Assembly: GCA_003558145.1 (NCBI GenBank)
Contig: PWMP01000071.1
Location: 1-22,108, forward strand
Direction: 5' to 3'
DNA from: Elusimicrobiota bacterium
GTDB lineage: Bacteria > CG03 > SLGR01 > PWQF01
Length of the DNA: 22,108 nucleotides
Shown: positions 1 through 6,500 of the stretch, piece after piece
How the letters are laid out: every line of letters begins with the position of its first letter
Position numbering within the stretch: position 1 is the first letter of the stretch
Notes under the pieces: model-generated
What the model was told of the DNA's origin: nothing
Database searches by the model: none
Seen by the model: only the letters and a program-made list of their open reading frames with translations
Translations under genes and position numbers: made by a program

Positions 1-2
1 CC

Positions 3-125
3 GGATTTCTTGTATTCTGCGACGTGCTTGCAAGAGGACTGTTCGCTCCCATGGAAATTCCTGTAGGAATAGTGACGGCTGTATTCGGCGCGCCTTTCTT
101 CCTTTATCTGCTCATAAAAAGATGA
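3..125 (+). CDS. FecCD-family ABC transporter permease, C-terminal fragment
   Basis: Only the last 40 codons are in the window; the gene begins to the left. The frame reads through FAPMEIPVGIVTAVFGAPFF and ends in LYLLIKR. The E-I-P-V-G-I-V-T-x2-x-G-x-P-F-F pattern is the standard C-terminus of BtuC/FhuB/FecD-type inner-membrane permeases, which move cobalamin, heme or ferric chelates. Its TGA overlaps the ATG of the next gene (ATGA), so permease and ATPase are translationally coupled. The family call is secure; the substrate cannot be read from this fragment. Confidence 0.85.
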   Translation, partial: GFLVFCDVLARGLFAPMEIPVGIVTAVFGAPFFLYLLIKR

Positions 126-883
126 ATATTAATGTTTGCGGATTGAGCGGAGGTTATAAAAAAGGTTTTAAACTGAAGGGAATGGATCTTGCTGTTCCTT
201 CCGGAAGTTTTATGGCTTTGATAGGCCCCAACGGCAGCGGCAAATCAACTCTATTGAAAATTATGGCTGGAATTATAAAACCCGACAAAGGGACAGTAAA
301 AGCCGGTGGTTTTAATATATCAGAAATGAGTGTCAGTAAAAGAAGCAGAATAATTTCCTACCTGCCGCCTGCCTCTCCCTCCGTATTTCCTTTTACTGTA
401 TTTGAAACGGTTCTTATGGGCCGCAATCCCTGGCAGGGAAAATTTTCTTCGGAAACGCGTGAAGATAAAAAAGAAGTTTTGCGGGCAATGGACCTGGTCG
501 GAATAAAAACCTTTAAAGACCGTACCGTTTCCAGTCTTTCAACGGGAGAAAAACAGAAAGTTCTGCTTGCCAGGACTATATGCCAGCGGCCGCGTATAAT
601 GCTTATGGACGAGCCGGTCAGCCACCTTGATATACACCACGTAAAACAGGTTTTCAGTGTCCTCAAAAAAATAAACAGTTCGGGAGTAAGCATAATCGCT
701 GTTCTTCACGACATTAACCTTGTTTCCGCCTATTGCAGTCATGCGGCGGCTCTTAAAGACGGCAGAATGCTTGTGTCCGGAAGTGCTTCCTGTGATGTAA
801 TAAATAAAGAATTTCTTGAAAACATTTACGGTAAAGGAATAAGGGTTGAAGAGGTAGAAGGTAAAAAATATGTTCTGCCTTAA
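122..883 (+). CDS. FecE/BtuD-type ABC transporter ATP-binding protein
   Basis: Cytoplasmic ATPase of 253 residues, the usual size for the ATPase partner of FecCD permeases. It shows Walker A GPNGSGKST (35-43), signature LSTGEKQKV (139-147), Walker B IMLMDEP with D163 and E164, D-loop SHLD and switch H196 in VLHD. The Q-loop region reads YLPPASP where the family normally has YLPQ, so the usual glutamine appears to be Pro83. There is no Shine-Dalgarno before the ATG; translation should be coupled to the permease through the ATGA overlap. It sits between the permease and a TonB-dependent receptor, which implies import of a corrinoid, heme or iron chelate. The importer role is well supported; the substrate is not determined. 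Confidence 0.93.
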   Translation: MNINVCGLSGGYKKGFKLKGMDLAVPSGSFMALIGPNGSGKSTLLKIMAGIIKPDKGTVKAGGFNISEMSVSKRSRIISYLPPASPSVFPFTVFETVLMGRNPWQGKFSSETREDKKEVLRAMDLVGIKTFKDRTVSSLSTGEKQKVLLARTICQRPRIMLMDEPVSHLDIHHVKQVFSVLKKINSSGVSIIAVLHDINLVSAYCSHAAALKDGRMLVSGSASCDVINKEFLENIYGKGIRVEEVEGKKYVLP

Positions 884-889
884 GAAGGG

Positions 890-917
890 AAAAGGGGACG
901 GTTCTGTTTTTTAACGA
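890..917 (+). repeat. Possible remnant of a dispersed GGGGACGG-type intergenic repeat
   Basis: The 44-base spacer between the ATPase and the receptor contains AAAAGGGGACGGTTCTG followed by a T run. This resembles half of a short dispersed inverted repeat (AAAAGGGGACGG... / ...CCGTCCCCTTTT) that I recall from intergenic regions of many environmental bacterial genomes, often linked to REP-type elements. Only one arm is present, and I see no second copy in this window, so the call rests on recollection of the motif. Confidence 0.3.
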
Positions 918-927
918 AAGGATAGCT

Positions 928-2949
928 ATGAAAATAAAAAAGAAAACGGTTCTGGCGTTTATTATTATTATGTGGAGCGGGTTTCTTTATGCCTGGAGCG
1001 GGGATTACATGGGAGACCTGGGAGAGGTAGTTGTAACGCCTGCAAGAAGTGTTACTGAAGCATACCGTTGGCCCGGCTCTGTAAGTGTCATAAGCCGCCG
1101 GGAAATTATTGAAAGCGGTGCCCGAACCGTGGATGAACTTCTGTCTTCCCTGGAAGGTGTCAGTGTAAATAATCTTAGCGGGACTACGGGGAGAGCGACC
1201 GTGGATATAAGAGGTACGGGGGAAAACTCCCATCTCCGGACTCTCATTCTTCTTGACGGGCGGCGCATTAACAGGGTGGATATAGGCCAGGTCAACTGGC
1301 TTGAAATTCCTCTGGCGGCAATTGAGAGAATAGAAGTGGTGCGCGGCCCTTCGGGTGTGATGCACGGCAGCAGCGCAGCCGGCGGTGTAATAAACATAAT
1401 AAGCCGCTCAGGCGAGCCCTACGAAACGCTTACACTGAAAGCCGATGCTGGAAGCTACGGTGTTTTCGGGCAGCAGTTCAGCTACGGAAGGGGAAACGAG
1501 ATTCGGGGGGTTTACCTTTCTGCCGAAAGGCGCACCGAAAAAGGTTACCGCCTGAGGAGCGGCGCCGATTCCGAAGGAATCTATCTGTCCTACAGGGAAG
1601 GCGGGCTGCCTGCGGGAATAAACTGCGCGGTGCGGGCTTCTTATATTTCTTCATCGTACCAGATGCCGGGGGGTTTGACCCGGGAGGAACTCAAAGAGGA
1701 CCCGAAGCAGGCAAGATATACGGCTGATTTTGATGAATTCTGGAATCCGGTAAGGAAGGATAATAGCAACGATGAGGCGTTCGAAACCCGCAGTGAAATA
1801 TCCGGCGAGTTCGGTATTCCACTCAGTCCGGCAATTTCATTTACTCTGAATACTGCATACTCCCTCCGTGAAGAGCAGGTGGATATGGCTTCATTTCCAA
1901 GTTTCTTTGACCGTGATATGGACTCCGTATCCCTTTCGCCGGCATTGGGTTTTGAAACGGAGATGCGGTCTGTAAAGGTTAATGCTATGGTTGGAGGAGA
2001 TTTTTACAGGAACAACCTGAATGTGAGCCTTTTTGATTCGGAGAAAAGGGAAGAGAAAGACTCCGCAACAAGTATCGCTATGCCTGTTTACGGAGGATAT
2101 GTTCACGGTGAACTGCAGCCGCTCAGCAGCCTTATACTCTCCGGCGGCTACCGCATTGAAGAAGCTTCAATAGAAGTGGATCACGATTCTGATATCGTAA
2201 GTTTTAAAGAATCGCGCCATCATACCGGCAGCGCTTTCAGGGCCGGAGCGGTACTTATTCCTGCTGCGGGTATAAGAAGCTACGTATCGTACGGGACACA
2301 CTACCGCTACCCGGCTGCAGACGAACAGGCCTCTTACCAGGGCGGGCCGGAAGGTTTTTTCCCCGACCTGGATGCGGAACACGGATATTCGGTTGAAGCC
2401 GGGATGGGCGTCGGACTTGGCCGGGCAGTTTTTCTTGATATTTCCGCATACCGTATGATTATTGATGATATGATATCTTTTGATGCTGATCCTGCTGTTT
2501 GGAGAAACGTAAATATAGACAGGACCCGCCGCGATGCTATGGAAGCCCGTTTGCTGATACCTGTGGAAAAGGTAAATTTCAAAGTTGGAGCTTCTGTAGG
2601 AAGAACCATATTTGAAAAGGGAGAGTACAAAGGCAGCGAAATACCCCTTGTTCCTTCATACGAGTATACCGCTGCAGTCAGCGCTCCCGTAATGCCCGAT
2701 ATCAGGCTTCTTGCCGGTGCGAATTATACCGGCCGACGTTATGCCGGGGGAGACTACGCTAACGAAGATGATAAACTTAAGGCATATACTGTTGTAAATA
2801 GCAGGTGCGTAATAAATGTTGTACAGAATACCGAATTAATATTAGGGATAAAAAATCTGTTCAACGAAAAATACAGCGTTTCTTACTTTGGAGCATGGTA
2901 TCCTGCCGCCGGGCGGAATTATAATATATCCGTGAGGGCCGCATTTTAA
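928..2949 (+). CDS. TonB-dependent outer-membrane receptor, BtuB-like
   Basis: Outer-membrane active-transport receptor of 673 residues. An N-terminal Lys-rich, hydrophobic signal peptide probably ends at LYA (about residue 22). A TonB-box-like EVVVTPAR lies at 33-40. The plug domain (about 45-160) has ARTVDELL, a DIRG segment, TLILLDGRRIN, IERIEVVRG (132-140) and GGVINIISR (152-160), all typical of BtuB/siderophore receptors. The remainder alternates hydrophobic and polar residues as a 22-strand barrel should, and the protein ends in phenylalanine (RAAF), the usual barrel-assembly signal. A GAAAGGA ribosome binding site precedes the ATG. Adjacent permease and ATPase genes make a coordinated uptake locus. 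The plug resembles vitamin B12 receptors most, but heme or siderophore transport cannot be excluded. No TonB/ExbBD gene is in the window. Confidence 0.9.
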   Translation: MKIKKKTVLAFIIIMWSGFLYAWSGDYMGDLGEVVVTPARSVTEAYRWPGSVSVISRREIIESGARTVDELLSSLEGVSVNNLSGTTGRATVDIRGTGENSHLRTLILLDGRRINRVDIGQVNWLEIPLAAIERIEVVRGPSGVMHGSSAAGGVINIISRSGEPYETLTLKADAGSYGVFGQQFSYGRGNEIRGVYLSAERRTEKGYRLRSGADSEGIYLSYREGGLPAGINCAVRASYISSSYQMPGGLTREELKEDPKQARYTADFDEFWNPVRKDNSNDEAFETRSEISGEFGIPLSPAISFTLNTAYSLREEQVDMASFPSFFDRDMDSVSLSPALGFETEMRSVKVNAMVGGDFYRNNLNVSLFDSEKREEKDSATSIAMPVYGGYVHGELQPLSSLILSGGYRIEEASIEVDHDSDIVSFKESRHHTGSAFRAGAVLIPAAGIRSYVSYGTHYRYPAADEQASYQGGPEGFFPDLDAEHGYSVEAGMGVGLGRAVFLDISAYRMIIDDMISFDADPAVWRNVNIDRTRRDAMEARLLIPVEKVNFKVGASVGRTIFEKGEYKGSEIPLVPSYEYTAAVSAPVMPDIRLLAGANYTGRRYAGGDYANEDDKLKAYTVVNSRCVINVVQNTELILGIKNLFNEKYSVSYFGAWYPAAGRNYNISVRAAF

Positions 2950-2969
2950 GTAAAGCTAAAGCACTGTAT

Positions 2970-2998
2970 TTTACTTTTTAAAATTTTATATGTATACT
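2970..2998 (+). promoter_or_regulatory. Putative sigma-70-type promoter for the H1-like gene and tRNA-Asp
   Basis: TTTACT (2970-2975) and TATACT (2993-2998) are separated by 17 bases, in the AT-rich spacer after the receptor gene. This would start transcription near 3005, about 35 bases before the H1-like start codon, and could also supply the tRNA. The -35 matches consensus at 4 of 6 positions. A weak AAGTAAA/TTTACTT inverted repeat (2948-2976) overlaps it and could be a poor terminator for the receptor gene. Confidence 0.5.
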
Positions 2999-3026
2999 TA
3001 TTTTTAAAGTTAACGGGGTAACGCGC

Positions 3027-3034
3027 AGGAGGTG
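3027..3034 (+). promoter_or_regulatory. Strong Shine-Dalgarno of the H1-like gene
   Basis: AGGAGGTG lies 5 bases before the ATG at 3040. It is one of the strongest ribosome binding sites in the window, suggesting high expression as expected of an abundant DNA-binding protein. It fixes the start codon. Confidence 0.8.
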
Positions 3035-3039
3035 TAATT

Positions 3040-3315
3040 ATGGCCAAAAAAAGCGTGAAGAAGAAGGCGGCGCCTAAGAAAAAAAAGGCTGCTAAGAAAA
3101 AACCGGCGGCGAAGAAAAAAGCTGTAAAGAAAAAAACAGCAAAAAAACCGGCGGCGAAGAAAAAAGTGGCAAAAAAGGAAACAGCGAAAAAAGCAGCCCC
3201 GAAAAAAGCGGCAAGATGCTCAGCTTCTGTCAAGGACAAAAAATTAGGTAAAAAAAGACAGTGTAAAGCTAAGGCCGCAGGAAGATCGAAATACTGCGTA
3301 TCACACAAAAAGTAA
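3040..3315 (+). CDS. Histone H1-like Lys/Ala-rich protein with C-terminal C-C-C-H motif
   Basis: A 91-residue, extremely basic protein. Residues 1-57 are Lys/Ala/Pro repeats (KKAAPKKKK, KPAAKKK, KKTAKKPAAKKK), like the C-terminal tail of eukaryotic histone H1 and of bacterial H1-like proteins (chlamydial Hc2, Bordetella BpH1). Such tails bind and condense DNA non-specifically. The last 33 residues differ: a C-x14-C-x9-C-x2-H arrangement (RCSAS...RQCKAKAAGRSKYCVSH), which resembles short zinc-binding C3H modules ending in YCxxH. The protein may therefore be a nucleoid protein with a small zinc knuckle. Strong SD, own promoter. tRNA-Asp follows after 9 bases, probably on the same transcript. 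The H1-like nature is clear from composition; zinc binding is inferred. Confidence 0.85.
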   Translation: MAKKSVKKKAAPKKKKAAKKKPAAKKKAVKKKTAKKPAAKKKVAKKETAKKAAPKKAARCSASVKDKKLGKKRQCKAKAAGRSKYCVSHKK

Positions 3316-3324
3316 TTTAAGAGC

Positions 3325-3402
3325 GGGGTGGTAGTTCAGTTTGGTCAGAACGCCGGCCTGTCAAGCCGGAGGTCGCGAGTTCGAGTCTCGTCCACCCCGC
3401 CA
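3325..3402 (+). tRNA. tRNA-Asp (anticodon GTC), CCA encoded
   Basis: A 78-base cloverleaf. The acceptor stem GGGGTGG (3325-3331) pairs with CCACCCC (3392-3398), followed by discriminator G3399 and an encoded CCA. The D arm starts TAGTTC. The anticodon stem CCGGC/GCCGG encloses loop CTGTCAA, with anticodon GTC at 3360-3362. The T arm is GCGAG-TTCGAGT-CTCGT. A G discriminator and GTC anticodon are the identity elements of tRNA-Asp. The gene lies 9 bases after the H1-like stop codon, so it is probably cut from a shared mRNA-tRNA transcript. Confidence 0.97.
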
Positions 3403-3435
3403 CTGGTTAAAGAAATCCCGTTTTATGAACTGAAG

Positions 3436-3464
3436 TTCACTTTTCAGGCGCGGATGTTTATATG
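3436..3464 (+). promoter_or_regulatory. Weak candidate promoter for the giant coiled-coil operon
   Basis: TTCACT (3436-3441) and TATATG (3459-3464) are 17 bases apart in the 181-base spacer between tRNA-Asp and the first coiled-coil gene. Each hexamer matches consensus at about 4 of 6 positions. It is the best placed candidate I can see, but transcription could also read through from the tRNA, since no convincing terminator follows the tRNA (only a 5-bp hairpin at 3426-3439). Confidence 0.3.
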
Positions 3465-3502
3465 TTTTTCCGTGTTTAAATAGAAAGAAAAAAATATTTT
3501 CT

Positions 3503-3583
3503 ATGAAAAAACAGACAATCTGCAGCCATACTAAAGAAAAAACAGCCACCCGGCTGTGTAACAGAAGATACCTGCGGCTATAA
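3503..3583 (+). CDS. Possible 26-codon upstream ORF abutting the coiled-coil start
   Basis: An ATG at 3503 opens a 26-codon frame (starts MKKQTICSHTK, ends RRYLRL) whose TAA (3581-3583) is directly followed by the ATG of the first giant coiled-coil gene, in the same frame. Neither start has a good Shine-Dalgarno. The arrangement could allow termination-reinitiation, or rare stop readthrough adding an N-terminal extension. The peptide resembles nothing I know and may be chance. Confidence 0.2.
   Translation: MKKQTICSHTKEKTATRLCNRRYLRL
3534..3557 (-). terminator. Candidate minus-strand intrinsic terminator
   Basis: Read on the minus strand, ACAGCC-GGGT-GGCTGT forms a perfect 6-bp stem with a 4-base loop, followed by a T-rich tract (TTTTTCTTT). 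It would stop antisense transcripts coming out of the coiled-coil gene. On the plus strand the same hairpin lies in the leader just before the start codon, without a U tract. Confidence 0.35.
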
Positions 3584-6500
3584 ATGAACAGCAAAAACAG
3601 TCAGGAAAAACAATCCGAAGCAAGAATTAAACTTTCCGCAAAGAAAGATGCCCGTTGCCGGTTGCAGGAAGCCCTCAAAGACTTTGATCCCAGGAAAGAC
3701 AAAGAAAAAATAAGCAAAATAAATTCAACCCTTGAAAAAATAGATTCAGAAATAACCGAACTTGAAAAAAATCTAAAGCAACCCGAAACCCTCTCCGATC
3801 CTCCCGAACAGAACAACTCTTCCAGGTCAATTAAAGAGATAGACCTTTCCAAAAAAAACCTCGACCGGGAAATGGGAGATATGAAACAGCAGATTACCCG
3901 TGAGAGGGTTATGTGGGAAAAGAAACTGTCAGCCAAACAGAGGGAAATAAATTCCCTTAAAGCCCGCATGAACCTGAGACAGGCAAAACTCAGGGCCGAA
4001 TACCAGATGAAAAAAGCGGAGCTTGAAAGGACCAGGGACGAACTAGAGCAGAAACTTAAGGGCGAAACGGAAGGATTTGAAGATTTTGAGCAGGAAAGAG
4101 ATAGATGGACAGCGCGTCTGTCCGAAAAACAAAAACTTATAGACAGCCTTAAAGTAGAAATAGCTTCCGTTAAATCCGAATACAACTCCCGGATGCAGGA
4201 AATAAAGGACGAGTATTCACTGCGCATTGCCGAAATCGAAGAAGCCGGAAAAAGTATTGACCAACGCAGTAAACGCGAAACGGAAATCCTAAAGGCCGAA
4301 ATTTCCGCGCTTCAAAGAAAAATAATAGAACAGCAGAACCTGCTTGCAGCCCGTCAGGCAGCACTTGACCGGGCCCGGGATGAACACTTGAGGGAGCTTG
4401 AGGGAGTCAAAGAAAGCTATTTTGATGAGCTAAGCAGGCAGCGCGAAGAAAAAAATACTCTTGAATTGCAACTGAAGTCAGACATAGAAAGAAAGACATC
4501 GGATATTTCAGAGTTAAAAAAGCAGCACGTTCGCCTGCAGCAGCGCCTTGATATGCATAGGGACGAATCCGAGGCTCGGCTGACACGGCTTAGAGATAAA
4601 ATAAAAAACAGCCTTTCTGAAAAAGAAAGGGAAAAAGCCGGGCTCATAGAAACTCTCGGTTCTCTGAAGCATCAGGCTTCCGAGGCGGAAAAAAATTATT
4701 CAATTCATCTTAACCGTCTTGAGGGTGAAAAAGAAAATATAATTAATATTCATTCACGCGAAAAACAGGAGTTGGAGAATAAAATTGGAGAACTAAGCGG
4801 CAGCAAAGATAATCTTAATGCGGAACTTGAAAGAGAAAGGGGAAAATTAACAAACGCCCTGCATCAAAAAGAACGCCTGCTGGCAGACCTGCAGGAAGAA
4901 AAATCCCTTCAGGAAGCAAAGAGGAGAGAGCAGATAGCAGGCCTTGAAAACAATATTCTTCAACTGCGCTCAGAAATGGACCGCAATGAAAATTTAAGTT
5001 CGCAGAAGGAAAAAGAACTTCAAAAAGAAATCAGCCACCGCGAAGAAACACTGGAAAAGAAAAGCGCTGAATACCTTAGTGAAATAAATGCCTTAAAAGA
5101 AACTGTAAACGAACTTAACCTTAAAATAGCCGGGCTTGAAACCGAAAAAGAAAGCATAAGAAACGGCCTTGAAGACGAAATCGAAAAAGTAGACAGGCAG
5201 CTTTCACTCAAGATCAGTGAAAGAGAAAAGGAAATAGAAGATATTAAATCTGCAAAGTCCGAACTTAAGGCCCGCCTTTCTTCTTCGGAGCAGGCGCGCC
5301 TGCTGGAAGCAAAAGCTCTTGAAGATACAATTTCTGAACGGGAAAAAGAAATAAACCGTCTGCTGACCCTTATAGAAAAAGAAGAGAAAAATATAGAGCA
5401 GCTTAATCAGCAGCTCAGGCACAAGGACCAAAAAATAGAAGCCCTTAACGAAAGAGCTGCGGCTGTTTCCGAAGAGCTTGCAACCCAAAAAGAAGCTCGT
5501 ATACAGAGGGAAGATTCATTTTCGGATGTTCTCAGGGAAAAAGAAAAAGAGCGCGCTTTGCTTTTAGAAACCCTCAGGGAAAGAGAATCCGGTATAGAAG
5601 AGCTTAAAGTCCGCTGCGGCCGTATGAATAACGAAATAGAAGATTTGAAAAAAACAAATTCGGATCTTTCCTCCCGCCTTTCGTCTACTGACGAAGCGCG
5701 CCGGCAGGAAAAAAGCGCCCTTGAAAACACTATTAAAGAGAGAGAAAAAGAAATAGACGCTATTCTTGAGAGACTGAGGGAAAACGCTGACAAAACTGCC
5801 GGACTTGCAAAAGACCTGAGGCAGAAACAGGAGGAAATAAAAGTTCTTCAATCGGAAAAATCATCTCTTGCATCCTCTCTTTCCGCCTCTAAGGCAGCTT
5901 CTTCATCCCAAATAAATGCTCTTTCAGATACCATAGCCGAAAAGGAAAAAGAGATAAACAAACTGCTCGGGCGCCTTGAAGAAGAAAAAACCGCCTGCGC
6001 TTCCCTTTCTGAGGAACTTAAATCCTCCCGCAAAGAATATGAAAAGGAAATAGAAAAAAAGCGGCGCGCTATGGATTCTCTATCCGTTTCTTTTGCCGAA
6101 ACCCGGGAGCGTTTTGCCTCGGAAGAGAGCAGACTGAAGGAACGTATAAATTCTCTCGAAAACGAAAACATAAGAATTGAAAACCTGTACTCGGAAAAAT
6201 TTGCCCAGCTTCGCCTTGAGCTTGAAAGCAAAGTACGCGAAAAGGACATAGAGCACCAGGGCTATGAAAAAGAAAAAAAATCTGTTCTTTCCAATCTAAG
6301 GGCTGCCGACGAACGCTATGAAACCCTTAAAAAGAATTTTGAATCAGCTTCGGAAAAAATAATCCGGCTCACGCAGCAAAACAGCTTTCTGGCTAATAAT
6401 ATGGAAGAAAAAGTCCGCTACTATACTGCCACGCTGTCTTCCCTTGAAGAAGATATGTCTGAGTTAAAGTTTTCCCATTCCCGTGAGGAAGCCCGCCTTT

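Noticed and set aside
884..927. Cobalamin riboswitch before the BtuB-like receptor
   Set aside because: Only 44 bases are available, far too short, and no B12-box-like sequence is seen.
880..1365. 161-residue minus-strand ORF over the receptor start
   Set aside because: It lies antisense to a clear plug domain, its end is encoded by the GGGGACGG repeat, and it has no family similarity.
3361..3594. Minus-strand 77-residue ORF ending GGRDSNSRPPA
   Set aside because: Its C-terminal part is the antisense of tRNA-Asp, a well-known artefact; it has no other support.
5255..6058. CRISPR-like or recent DNA tandem repeat
   Set aside because: The repetition is at protein level with diverged DNA; no identical repeats with unique spacers occur anywhere in the window.
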